Below are positions 50,091-59,374 of a stretch of DNA of 64,000 bases, piece by piece. The stretch is from NCBI GenBank assembly GCA_022606425.2, contig JAHDVF020001598.1, positions 416,001-480,000 on the forward strand. Reading direction: 5' to 3'. The notes beneath the pieces are model-generated. The model searched no databases, was not told the origin of the DNA, and saw only the letters and a list, made by a program, of their open reading frames with translations. Each line of letters starts with the position of its first letter. The first letter of the stretch is position 1. The position numbers were made by a program, and so were the translations under genes. The stretch is from Lepidostoma basale. Taxonomy: Eukaryota > Arthropoda > Insecta > Trichoptera > Lepidostomatidae.

Positions 50091-50538
50091 AGAAAGGTAG
50101 CTTTATCCTTCCAGTAAGGAATAAAATATTGGCAGTCATTTTAAATTCGGTTTCAAATTAATCTATGCCGAAAGTTTTAACTAGATTCTATAATGTGTAG
50201 GGATTATTTACGACTACCTTCCACCTAAAATCGGCCAGTTTCGTGTGGGTGTAATATTGTTAGGCTTCGTTGTGATTTATTTTAAAAGTCTCACTTGCTA
50301 ATGAAAATTATCAGTAAAAAATTACCCGACTGACACGCGTGGGGTGTTCACATATATTGGAATGATTTGTGACTATTTATATTAAAGAATAATTACATTA
50401 ACAAATAGACACCAGGACCGGATATATATAACGAGTTCGCGTGATCTATAAAACAGGGTGTCATTGTTTACAGTTTTATCAAATATACAAACAACGTCAT
50501 AATTCATTTCTATAGATATGACATTAATTAAGAGGTTC
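50091..50538. other. non-coding DNA without recognised repeat
   Basis: No reading frame or family recognised. Confidence 0.35.
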
Positions 50539-50539
50539 T

Positions 50540-50815
50540 CAACAGAGTTGAATAGAATAGGCACGTGTTGAACACATGGATTGGTCATGTGTTGCGATAC
50601 GAATGTTTCCTGCACACTAGTGTTGGAGGGAATGGTCGAGGCATCGATTGGCAGAGAACGACTTCGTCAGGAGTACCTAGACTAGATTTGCCGAGATATG
50701 GGCTGCACCTCTTATGCGGAGTTGAAGAGAGTTGCCAAGGACCGAGCGGAGTGGAAGAGGAGATGCGTCGCCTTGCTGCAGACCAATCATTAGATTGAGA
50801 CCGGAGAAGAAGATA
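50540..50815 (+). pseudogene. LINE-Q 3' end
   Basis: RTNTWIGHVLRYECFLHT, then damage, then a region equal to IGRERLRQEYLDQICRDM, GCTSYAELKRVAKDRAEW, KRRCVALLQTNH and stop, with an AAG end (50,803-50,812). The middle is spread over three frames. Complements 16,190-14,323 in family order. Confidence 0.75.
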
Positions 50816-51032
50816 TGCCATTTTAAATGAAGTATTATTATATTAGTTTCGCCATGTAAAACATTTACATTTGATACTGCCCTAGCGTAACGTGTCTGCT
50901 TCTTCCACTTGTTTTAGGTATTTTGGCTTGTTACTCTCAGCGTCAAGTTCTCTCTTCATGCATTCATCTATTTGGAGGTCCTCTTTGGGGTCTTCTTCGT
51001 TCAGGTAAGCTGTCTTTTATTGTTTGTATATC

Positions 51033-51390
51033 TCTTAATTGTTTGTTTGTATAGCCGCTCACATGGTGGTCAGAGGAAACGCTTTAAGAACTCCCTTAAA
51101 GGAAACCTACAAAAGACTAACATCGACTGTGATTGCTGGGAAAAGACTGCAGAAGACAGACCTAGGTGGAGAACATCAGTACATAAAGGCATGCAAGACT
51201 TTGAAGCGCAGCGCAAAGAGGAGAAGGAAGAATGAGAGACTACTGGGAGACTGTGACGGCTCCATTACAAGCGCCTTCCCCTGCCCCAGATGCCCCAGAA
51301 TCTGTGGGTCCAGGATCGGGCTCTTCAGTCACATGCAGACCCACAACCGTGAAGGGCAGTCTTCTTCGGACACGAGGGACAGCCGATGAT
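51033..51390 (+). pseudogene. LINE-R C-terminus with a C2H2 finger
   Basis: The 116-codon frame 51,039-51,389 contains RGNALRTPLKETYKRLTSTV, RRRKNERLLGD and FPCPRCPRICGSRIGLFSHM, then QTH. The Cys/His spacing is C-x2-C-x12-H-x3-H, a classical zinc finger. A single such finger with the CGSRIGLxSHxRTH pattern is a known C-terminal feature of some LINE RT proteins. No RT domain upstream here. The Met is not a supported start. It could instead be a captured host finger, but the short unflanked frame argues for the LINE end. Confidence 0.65.
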
Positions 51391-52168
51391 GACCCCTAAT
51401 TCTGTTATTCTAATCACATGTTCATCCCAGAACCGTATTATTTACCGTCTTAGGGACGGAAAAGAATAAGGTTCCCTATGTACGCAATATGCTCGACTTT
51501 GCATATCGTTTTATTCTTCTTCTATCAGTCAGGTCTCCTCTTCTTATTAATGTAATCTACTTCCTATTATTGTTTATCGTCTTTAATTTATTATGTTTCA
51601 TCGTTTTTGACTCTATATTATGTGTAATTGTTCCTTCTAATTACTGTTTATTATTATTATATTTTCCACCTTTAATATTTTCTCCTATAAATGGTAACTA
51701 ACCGTTATTTTAATTTACTTTAATTAGGTACCTAACTCAACTCCAGCAAGAACTTCAAAATTATATCAAAGAAATTATTCAAATTGACATAGGAACAAAT
51801 ACGCATAAAGGTTAAAAAAATCACGAAAATTTGACATTTGATATACTCGTATTATTATAATTCGTATTTTTTAAATTTAACAGTTTATAATATTTATTTT
51901 TAAGATTTACTTCATTGCTCAAGAAATAAATGGGATATTTTGTTTTGGGCGCCAATTCTTTTAGGTACAACCCTGTAAATACCACGTTCCTGACTCACTT
52001 GAAGTAAATCATGTAATCGTATTGGGGGCGCGATTAATTAAGACAATACTCTCAGCTTCAAGTATTGCGTAATATACTTTTCCTCTATTAAGCAAATATT
52101 AATCACGTATCTTGATTGTGTTCATAAATAAAATAAATCATCGGAACGTTTTACGTTAAACGAATTAA
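51391..52168. other. AT-rich non-coding DNA
   Basis: 51,480-51,700 is very T-rich. The last part (51,740-51,860) resembles 59,740-59,830 in complement ('gaattcttcaaaattatat' type), so some is repeated. Confidence 0.4.
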
Positions 52169-52639
52169 CATTAGACCAGTGGTCGGCAAACTCATTAATT
52201 AATTGAGCTAAGTTCCAGAAGCACAACCATTTAAATTTATTTTAAAAGCAGACTTCCTTTGAAGATCCCTGTGATTTTAAAGAGCTTTAAAACAAGGCCT
52301 ACAAAATAAAACTAGATTTTACATTGTAATAATTTTAATTGAAAACAATCGTGTAAAAATCGCTATATCCACGACTGCCATACCGAAGGTCCCCAAACAC
52401 ATTTGTCCATACAAACGTGACACGGCGTATTTCCATACTTTTTGTCACTAGTCTATTGTTTCGACTACAACGGGTTTTAAGTATTCTATTAATTTCGTCA
52501 TATAAGTCACCCAATTAATAGTGTTCTAGTATAACTTTATTATTTCATACTTTCTATATTACTAAACTGTTTTAGTAACCCTTCCGTAATATTATTAAAG
52601 ACGCATTTATCCGTTTTTATATTCTAATCTAATATCAAC

Positions 52640-52812
52640 AATATTCGATTCCGGGCGATGCCCAAAAAAAATCTCACGCTGTCTTTGATTTGGTAGAATT
52701 CACGTGACAATAAAAATACAGATAACCTAGCTACCTATCACAAGCCATGAGAATAAAAAAATGTATACATTAATTAGGTTTGGATAAACTTTACGTAACA
52801 ATAGTATACAAA
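52640..52812 (+). repeat. SINE-J fragment
   Basis: 'cgggcgatg', 'ctcacgctgtctttgattt', 'agaattcacgtgacaataaa', 'agctacctatcacaagccat'. The A box is lost. Inside the hAT-like element. Confidence 0.65.
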
Positions 52813-52864
52813 TATGTGGAAAGCAACGGGAAACTAGCACATTAAATTTCAACGTGTATTATTC

Positions 52865-52985
52865 CTATAATCGTAACATGCACTTAAACTTCACTTTCTT
52901 GGGCGATGTTGAATGCCGCCATTCCATGCTCTTGTTTCTGGTGTAACGTATGCCACCCATGTTTTATCTCCTGTGACAATTACGT
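52865..52985 (-). pseudogene. mariner-type transposase fragment
   Basis: The minus strand reads IVTGDKTWVAYVTPETRAWN, then GGIQHRPRK. This is the (V/I)TGDETWV..YxPETK motif with the first catalytic Asp of mariner transposases. About 40 codons with no neighbours; different from the DEKW-type mariner at 55 kb. Confidence 0.65.
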
Positions 52986-53254
52986 TTAAATAGTTGTCAC
53001 CTTTCCAATAAAAATAATTGTAATTTTAACATGCCCTTCGCGGAAGAGCCCCGCTCGAGTAGCCAAAGGGCCACATTTGGCACGCGGGCCACAGTTTGCC
53101 GACCTCTGCGTTTCACAATTGGGAGTGAAAAAAAATCTAATTAAATGCCGACTTGAAATATGTACCGGTGTCGGTGAGGCGTTGATAATCTTATCTTTTT
53201 CTTTGCACACGCGCGTTGATCTCTGCAAAAAATAATACTTATATTTGAAATAAA

Positions 53255-54112
53255 ATTCAGAATTGAAGTTGCACGAGCAGCTCGTGCAATTAATAAAATG
53301 AGAACCCTCTTTTACAACAATAATCTCAACTTGAAACTCCGACGAACAATGATTAAATGTTATTTATGGTATATTCTACTATATGGCTGCGAAACTTGGA
53401 CTCTAATAGTGAATGTAATGAACCAGTTGGAGGCGTTCGAGATGTGGATATACCGCAGAATGCTCCGTATACCATGGACCGATAGAGTCAGTAATGCAAA
53501 CGTACTACAGAGAGTTAGACCCGATAGAGGGCTGTTGTCAAGTGTGAAAATTAGAACGGTCTTATATTTGAGTCATGTGCTAAGGGGAGAAAAATACCAC
53601 CTCCTTTGAGTGATATTAATTTTTTAGATTAATTAGGGGATACTTCGAGAACTCGGCCGTACTGGAGGGTGTTCGGCTTTTTGTCCCCGATAGATATCTC
53701 CGACAGCGACAGCACAGATTGTTTTACCTACCGGCCGCCAGAACCAATCTGCCTCTGGTGACACCGGGGGGAAGAGCAATTAGTCGGAGATCGACATCTT
53801 TCATGTTAGTGAAAGTACGTTCGGAAGGCAAATACTCTCAATTCTGGAGAGTATCCTGTCTTCCTAATGTTGAACTATCTCTGATGCGTTTCTGGTAGTA
53901 TACTATACATAATATATTATTTTACCTGTTCTCAATAGATGCCTTAAAAATAAAATTTGTAATGTCTGTTGATGAAATAAACTGATTTGATTTGATTTGA
54001 GTTGATTTGATTTAATGGGTAAAGTGGAGGGACGTCGGGGAATTGGTAGAAGACAGCTGTCCTGGCTGCGGAACATAAACGAGTGGACAGAAATTACAAG
54101 AACCTATTCTTT
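53255..54112 (+). pseudogene. LINE-L 3' half, split by LINE-P
   Basis: Frame 53,298-53,609: RTMIKCYLWYILLYGCETWT, NVMNQLEAFEMWIYRRMLRI, VSNANVLQRVRPDRGLLSS, HVLRGEKYHLL. It is cut at 53,630 and resumes at 54,010 with MGKVEGRRGIGRRQLSWLRN and INEWTEIT. The joined order matches 9428-9784, which has no insert. The last part of the family is missing. Confidence 0.85.
53631..54008 (+). pseudogene. LINE-P 3' end inside LINE-L
   Basis: 'tgttcggctttttgtcccc' onward encodes GVRLFVPDRYLRQRQHR-like codons, TDCFTYRPPEPICLW-like and RSTSFMLVKVRSEGKYSQFW-like, then 'aataaactgatttgatttg' and TTGAT repeats. It interrupts LINE-L at GATATTAAT, which the undivided copy at 9,580 shows as continuous. A short TTAAT or AAT repeat at both borders would be the target duplication. 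Confidence 0.8.
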
Positions 54113-54205
54113 CCAACATTTGATAAAGCCTTAGAAAAGCGAAACATATATTTCCCATAAATTATTATAAAACTTTCAGAAAACAGACGTTTTCATCATC
54201 TTTTT
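54113..54205. repeat. HH-A half copy
   Basis: 'acatttgataaagcc', 'agaaaagcgaaacat' and 'cagaaaacagacgttttcat'. Core TTGATAA, GAAAC, AT, ATA. One arm. Confidence 0.6.
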
Positions 54206-54245
54206 CTCCTTTTTCTAGGTCTGATAACCTCTTGTTGGTTGCATC

Positions 54246-54259
54246 GCCCCCCCCCCCCC
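54246..54259. repeat. C homopolymer run
   Basis: About 13 C in a row next to 'actgcactgcac'. Length may be uncertain in assembly. Confidence 0.7.
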
Positions 54260-54308
54260 ACTGCACTGCACTTTGTTTTTTCACCACTATGCGGTTATTT
54301 TAATTGCC

Positions 54309-54340
54309 GACTAGTTTCGCTTGTACCCAAGCATCCTCAC
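54309..54340 (-). ncRNA. hammerhead-like motif, singleton type
   Basis: Minus strand: GTGAGGA, spacer T, perfect stem II GCTTG/CAAGC with loop GGTA, GAAAC, TA, GTC. Core position 3 is G. Stem I has two G-T pairs only. No other copy in the window, so it represents a further family or a lone fragment; a LINE-K tail follows at once. Confidence 0.5.
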
Positions 54341-54344
54341 AATG

Positions 54345-54440
54345 TATGAAATAGGTCAGGAAAGAAAAGTGTGGCAGTTCATTCTTTCTGCCTATCTCTT
54401 CGAAGAAATGGCGTGATGGTAAGTCAGTTAGTTAGTTAAT
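54345..54440 (+). mobile_element. LINE-K 3' tail
   Basis: 'atgaaataggtcaggaaag', 'gtgtggcagttcattctttc', altered 'ctcttcgaagaaatggcg' and TTAG/TTAGT repeats. About 95 bases. Confidence 0.8.
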
Positions 54441-54936
54441 AATATAAATTACGATAGGTACCTACCTAATTATCATTTTAATAAGTAGGTTAATTATTTT
54501 TAAATTATTTGTTAAAAATACGGTACTAAGCTGTTAAATTCGTATATTATTACATTTTTAATTACGGGATAAAATTTCAAAACTGGTTTCCAGGAAGCGA
54601 AAATAAAAAATAAAATTATGCTGAATTATAAATGAAGTGCCATTAATGATACGCTTCATTTCTTCGCAATAATTGAATTAAGAATGCGGCCACAGTCCTC
54701 GGTTTCAATTATTATTATATGCCTCTCACAAAAGAAAATTAATTTAAATATTTAAAATATCACGCGACACGGCGACGTCACGTGCCGCCCCCTAAAGCCA
54801 CCCCATACTACCCCCCCCCCCCTATTCACTTTACACCCCCAGTATCCCTGAATCATCAAAAAGTGACTTTTATATTATGATGAAAAGTATTTAAATTTTC
54901 GCGAATGCATTGGCGGGGTAATATGTTTTATATAAT
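54441..54936. other. non-coding DNA with a 12-base C run
   Basis: The C run lies at 54,811-54,822 in GC-rich DNA; the rest is AT-rich. No frame or family. Confidence 0.4.
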
Positions 54937-54940
54937 ATTA

Positions 54941-56217
54941 GGTCCTTACATATGAAATTGGCGTTTTGCCGTAATGGCAACTTTGATCTCAAATATCTTC
55001 TCTTTGGTTAGGAATTCCAAATTCAAATTTATACAGCTATTTACTCAAGTATTTGTGTTTCGAAAATTATAATTCATTTGTTTTTTCCTCAATTGTTTTT
55101 TTTTCTTTGCGTCACTCAGTTTACAAAATGGAAAACTTGAAATATCGCGTTATTTACGAGTACGAGTTCCACCGTGGCACCAGTGCTGCAGAAACGGCTC
55201 GAAGGATTAATGATGTGTATGGCGACGGTGCCGCAAAAGAAAACACAGTGCGTTTTTGGTTCCAACGTTTTCGTTCTGGAAATTTCGACCTGCAGAACAA
55301 GCCCCGTGGACGGCCGGAGACCAAAGTTGATAATGAAGAATTGAAGGCTATTGTGGAAGCGGATCCATCGCAAACCACGTCCGAGTTAGCTGCAGGCTGC
55401 GGTGTTAGTGATAAAACTGTTTTAATCCACTTGAAGCAAATTGGGAAGGTGAAAAAGCTTGAAAGGTGGGTACCTCACGATTTGATTGAAGCAAATCAAC
55501 AAACGCGCGTTGACTGCTGCGTTGCATTACTCAACCGGCACAATAATGAAGGGATTTTGAATCGAATCATTACCTGTGATGAAAAGTGGATCCTGTATGA
55601 TAATCGGAAGCGCTCATCGCAATGGCTGAACCCTGCCGAACCAGCCAAACCATGCCCCAAGCGAAAATTGACTCCAAAAAAGTTACTTGTGAGCGTTTGG
55701 TGGACTAGTGCTGGTGTCGTTCACTACAGCTTTCTTAAATCTGGCCAGACGATTACGGCAGATGTCTATTGTCAGCAACTGCAAACCATGATGGAAAAGC
55801 TAGCTGCTAAACAACCGAGGCTGGTTAATCGCTCTAGGCCACTGCTGCTTCATGATAACGCTAGACCACACACTGCACAACAGACGGCTATCAAATTAGA
55901 AGAGCTTCAATTGGAATGTCTAAGACATCCACCGTACTCTCCGGACCTTGCCCCAACAGATTACTATTTTTTCGAAATTTGGATAACTTCTTGCAAGGGA
56001 AAAAATTCAACTCCGATGGGGCAGTCCAAACCGACTTCAAAGATTTTATTGATTCCCGTCCGAATGGTTTTTTTAGTAAAGGGATCGATGAACTACCTAT
56101 GAGATGGCAAAAGTGCATAGATAGCAATGGTACATACTTTGATTAAATAAATATATTATATTAAAAAAAAATCAACTTTATGTTCCTCCCATACAAAACG
56201 CCAATTTCATATGTAAG
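54941..56217 (+). mobile_element. mariner-type DNA transposon, nearly complete
   Basis: Perfect 24-base terminal inverted repeats: 54,945-54,968 (CTTACATATGAAATTGGCGT plus TTTG) and 56,194-56,217 in complement. Outside the left copy stands TTAGGTC; outside the right copy the expected partner (GACCTAA) is not seen, so the last bases or the TA duplication have changed. Between them lies one transposase gene on the plus strand (55,128-56,146). Total length near 1.28 kb is the normal size for mariner. One frameshift makes it non-autonomous. The exact repeats and single lesion indicate recent arrival compared with everything else here. Confidence 0.93.
55128..56146 (+). pseudogene. mariner transposase with one frameshift
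   Basis: A transposase that would cut and paste the element in the nucleus. The start is taken as ATG at 55,128 (MENLKYRVIYEYEFHRG); the upstream Met at 55,053 adds 25 residues not seen in the family. Order: first helix-turn-helix (about 10-50, FHRGTSAAETARRIND), second helix-turn-helix (about 75-105), WVPHDL at 114-119, catalytic Asp at 151 (ITCDEKWILYDN), 243 (LLHDNARPH) and 278 (APTDYYFF). Thirty-four residues lie between the last two, the DD34D pattern of mariners. After FF (about 55,974) one base is missing. The remaining codons (RNLDNFLQGKKF, RPNGFFSKGIDELPMRWQKC, SNGTYFD) continue in the next frame to 56,146. Total about 340 residues, the family's normal length. Confidence 0.93.
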
Positions 56218-56269
56218 CATTTTTAAATAACGAAAATGTATATTTTTATTACAAATTTGACGAATTTTT

Positions 56270-56422
56270 ATGAAATAAAACGCTGTTTTTACCGCTTTTG
56301 AGTTTATTTTTCTCGACATGTTTCGAAGGCTTACACCTTCATCATCGGAAGAATGATATAAACCGTTTATAAAAAATGGAAAAAACAGTGTTTTAATTCA
56401 TAAAAATTCTTCATTATGGTAT
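56270..56422 (-). repeat. HH-E copy
   Basis: 'gaaataaaacgctgttttta', 'ttttctcgacatgtttcg', then 'atcggaagaatgatataaac' and a mirrored 'aaaaaacagtgttttaattc'. One motif, listed next. Confidence 0.75.
56315..56348 (-). ncRNA. hammerhead ribozyme-like motif, HH-E type
   Basis: Minus strand: CCGATGA, spacer T, perfect stem II GAAGG/CCTTC with loop TGTAAG, GAAAC, AT, GTC. Stem I: GAGAA after the site pairs with TTCTT before the core, 5 bp with one G-T. Compared with 38,781, the base change in the stem (C to T) keeps pairing. Core position 4 is C. Confidence 0.6.
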
Positions 56423-56579
56423 TCCACAGTGTTAACGCATTAAGTTTATCTAAAATTATTACAATTTTATTTGTAAGCTGTTAAATTAAAAAAAAATTGT
56501 TTTATGTATCACAATTGTATTTTTCTTTTATGTTGACATGAGGTGTTACAATATTATATAATATTAAATATTATATAAT

Positions 56580-56835
56580 AAAAAAATTATATGTTAATGA
56601 TGTAAATGGAACCAGAAATAGAGGAAGACCGAGGAAAACGTGGCACGATCAAATAAATCAAATATTGAATGTCGGCCATGTGAGGAGTCAGAGAAATCGA
56701 CGCGCGTGCATGACACGATGTATGAATGTTGAGGAAGCGAGAGAAATATATCAGGAAAGAAAGGCGTGGCAGTCCATTATTTCTGCCTACCCCTTCGGAG
56801 AGACGGCGTGATGGTTAGTTAGTTAGTTAGTTTTT
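56580..56835 (+). mobile_element. LINE-K 3' end
   Basis: From KKLYVNDVNGTRNRGRPRKT through WHDQINQILNVGHV and RRACMTRCMNVEEAREIYQE to YPFGETA (one G-to-A, 'ggagagac') and TTAG repeats (56,816-56,832). No stop or shift in 75 codons. Very close to 49,835-50,089. Confidence 0.85.
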
Positions 56836-56852
56836 ATATATTATTTTAATAT

Positions 56853-56888
56853 CTGATGATGTCAACATAGGTTGACGAAACAGCTGTC
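56853..56888 (+). ncRNA. hammerhead ribozyme-like motif, HH-C type (best overall core)
   Basis: CTGATGA, spacer T, perfect 6-bp stem II GTCAAC/GTTGAC with loop ATAG, GAAAC, AGCT loop closed by A-C/G-T pairs, GTC. All conserved core bases are present. Stem I before the core is ATAT and after the site GCGA, so stem I is nearly absent in this copy. Confidence 0.6.
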
Positions 56889-57004
56889 GCGAAAAATGAA
56901 AATACAATTGTGATACATGAAACGAAGTTTTTTTAATGTATGTTAATGTATCATAGTGTTTCGGCCAAACTGCAAATTTATTTAGTTAAACCACATATAG
57001 GAGA

Positions 57005-57037
57005 CTAAAAGATGGCAGCGAGTTGCCGAAACCGGTC
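57005..57037 (+). ncRNA. hammerhead-like motif, degenerate
   Basis: CTAAAAGA, spacer T, stem II GGCA/TGCC with loop GCGAGT, GAAAC, CG, GTC. The core start is not consensus. The sequence before it ('taaaccacatataggagac') resembles HH-G. Confidence 0.4.
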
Positions 57038-57224
57038 AAAACCGTAAACTTGAGTAGAATTTAACCAAATAAATACTACGAGTATAAAGAAAATTATCAG
57101 TATTTACAATGAATTACCATGATATTTAAAATAAAAACATTAAAGCATTTCTAGTTTTAACTTTTACGAAATGTTATTTTTCTTAGAAATAAATGCAAAA
57201 GAACTTTTATTTATGGGAATGACT

Positions 57225-57310
57225 CGTTTCGCCTATCTTCTTTATAAAAATATTGTAACAAATGATGATGTCATCATAAGTTGACGAAACAGCTGTCGCG
57301 AAAAAAAAAT
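57225..57310 (+). repeat. HH-C arm next to an HH-A piece
   Basis: 'gaatgactcgtttcgcctat' is an HH-A piece. At 57,262-57,297: ATGATGA, T, GTCATC with changed partner GTTGAC, GAAAC, AGCT, GTC. Stem II has two mismatches. Confidence 0.6.
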
Positions 57311-57319
57311 TGTTAAACC

Positions 57320-58188
57320 ATAAAATTAGCGTTTTATAATTTAGCAGTTAATAAATGTAAAATAATATTTTTATGTTCTTATTGGGGTCCTGGTATAAGT
57401 CTTGTAGCAAGGACTTGAAGTCTTGAAGACTTGAATTACTTATAATGTTTTCTTTCAAGAAAAAATTGTTTAAATATTTATTTTATATGTACAAAACTAA
57501 CAAAACACCGATGGGAGGCTTCTGTGTCCGAAACATGTTTGTATTTTAATTTAAAAAATATATATACTCGTATAGTGTTAGTGATGTTTACAAAGTAATT
57601 AACATTGTTCAATTAATTCGTAATACAAAGTAATGGCGAATATAGAAGAAACATTTTATGGTTTGATTCGTCCCTCCTTATTTCCTGTTAAATACAACAA
57701 TTAATTAATTTTTCAATTACAAAAATGTATTTCTACAAGTCATCATAAATCATAAATAATTACTTGGTATTGCAAATAGTTACTCTTGTGTTTATATCAA
57801 CATAAAACTCTATAAAAAATTATCAACTAAATGATACATTTCCTAACTGCTTATGTCAATACATCTAAAAGGTGCTTCCGCTAGCGATAATTAAATAGCC
57901 TGAGGGGTGTGATAAATAATTGAAGGGGAAGAAATAAACAGAATCAACACGAAAGCAATTATATAATTATTTTATCTCACGTAAAACAACTGCTGCCGAT
58001 GAGGCAGTTGGCATAACTAACAGACGACTTGGAGCCTTTACCTACTGGGACCGGGCTGACCCTGAATAGATAATAAATTAGATTAGAATGTTTGAAAATA
58101 GAACACAACATGTAATGTTTTTTTCATCTTCTAATAGCCCGCCTAAGGGCCTAAGCTTTTCATAATTGTTCCTTTATTCTTCTTATAG
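57320..58188. other. AT-rich non-coding DNA
   Basis: At 57,510-57,540 'cgatgggaggcttctg' and 'tccgaaacatgtttg' recall HH-D without a proper stem. No gene. A GC-richer piece at 57,990-58,070. Confidence 0.4.
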
Positions 58189-58189
58189 A

Positions 58190-58352
58190 TCTTAAGTCTG
58201 TTCCTCTTAAGATCTTTAGATTTCTCCGACAGCGACAGCAGATTGTTTTACCTACCGGCCACCAGAACCAATCTGCCTCTAGAGACACCGGTGGGAAGAG
58301 CAATTAGTCTGCTGAACGCAGTCTCCTCGGAGATCGACGTCTTTCATTTCAA
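58190..58352 (+). pseudogene. LINE-P fragment
   Basis: 'tctccgacagcgacagcag', 'cctaccggccaccagaacca', 'ctgctgaacgcagtctcctc' match 36,860-37,000. Internal; no tail. Confidence 0.7.
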
Positions 58353-58434
58353 AATTTATTATTAAAAAATATATTAGTAATTACTTCGAAGTTAGAACAC
58401 TACATAAATAATAAGGAAGAAAACATAAGTCTTC

Positions 58435-58832
58435 TTCTTCTTCCTTCAAGTGCCCTGTCGGGTTCCCCCAACGTTGGCGACAGGACATTTGTCTCCTACC
58501 GGGACCTCGGCCTCCCCTTAACTTTCCCCTCCAATATCAGTTGGAGAAGGTGGTACTTTTCCCCACGCAGTAGGTATATGACCCAGATGTGAAATTTTCC
58601 GAACCTTGATAGTTGATAACAGTTCCTTGTCAACTCTAGCTCGCCTCAGGACTTCAGTATTGGTAACCATGTCTTTCCAGGGAATTCTGAGCATTCGGCG
58701 ATGGTGCTACATTTTAAATGCTTCCAGTTTGCTCATTGAGTTGACATTCAAGATCCACGTTTCACACCCATACAATAAAACAGACCACACATCTGTAAGA
58801 ATTTATAATACAATGTTTTAGTGCGACAATTT
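58435..58832 (-). pseudogene. LINE-L 3' end
   Basis: Minus strand from 'tgtgtggtctgttttattg' (TDVWSVLLYGCETWI-like) through VNSMSKLEAFKM, LRIPWKDMVTNTEVLRRA, RVDKELLSTIKVRKISHLGH, RGKKYHLLQLILEGKVKGRP to the 3' AAG repeat (58,435-58,445). The deletion that removed RRQVSW is evident. The plus frame at 58,606 is a shadow. Confidence 0.8.
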
Positions 58833-58847
58833 ATTTATGGGAACAAA

Positions 58848-59058
58848 CTTACTAACTAACCTTCACATCGTTTCTCTGGAGGGGTACACAGAGAGGATGG
58901 ATAGCCATTCTGATCTGTCCTATCACACCTCGGTTAGTTTCCTCAACCTACATCGTAACATACACGCTCGTCCATTTTTCTGCCTGCCTCGAATGTGGCC
59001 GCCTTTTAGTATTTGGTTGAATTCTTCGTGCCATGATATCCTCATTTTATATTTACTA
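58848..59058 (-). mobile_element. LINE-K, diverged 3' end
   Basis: 'cttactaactaacc', 'catcgtttctctggagggg', 'acacagagaggatggatagc', then complement of ACMLRCR-, RQKNGRACML-like and WHEEFNQILKGGH-like codons. Subfamily of 38,443. Confidence 0.7.
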
Positions 59059-59372
59059 ACATACATTCAATGGGCCACAACAACATTAACTAAACAACAA
59101 AAAATCCCGTTAAATGTTACCGCAAAACCACTTTTTTAAATGTGGAATAAGTCCATTCTTAATAATCATTAGTAAAATAAAATACTTCTGATGAATTCGT
59201 CAAATTACATTATTACTTGGAAATTATGTTCGTCAGGCAACATTATATTTGAGAATAAGCTCAAATGCGAACATGCGCATTGGAAGTTCGCCATCTTTGC
59301 GCCAATTAATTTTTCGAAGCAAATATAGCTTCTTGAACATTATTAATAATTAATAATTAATATGAAATAGCC
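59059..59372. other. non-coding DNA without recognised repeat
   Basis: No reading frame or family recognised. Confidence 0.35.
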
Positions 59373-59374
59373 GA

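Larger units (their letters stand above)
52169..53116. mobile_element. hAT-like element with inverted ends and nested relics
   Basis: Left end CAGTGGTCGGCAAACT (52,177) and right end AGTTTGCCGACCTCTG (to 53,108) are inverted repeats typical of a widespread hAT end. The flanking octamers (CATTAGAC / CGTTTCAC) agree at five of eight places, as an aged target duplication might. The interior near both ends has hAT-like 'gagccgctcg' or 'ccacatttggcacgcgg' sequence but no transposase. The middle is replaced by a SINE-J piece and a mariner piece. Confidence 0.75.
56462..56945. repeat. HH-C foldback with a LINE-K in its loop
   Basis: Left arm (minus) 56,480-56,560: 'gttttatgtatcacaattg', 'tatgttgacatgaggtgtta'; its motif has lost the GAAAC side. 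Right arm (plus) 56,845-56,940 with a full motif. LINE-K's 3' end (56,580-56,835) sits in between, flanked by 'atattatataat'-type AT-rich DNA. Confidence 0.7.
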
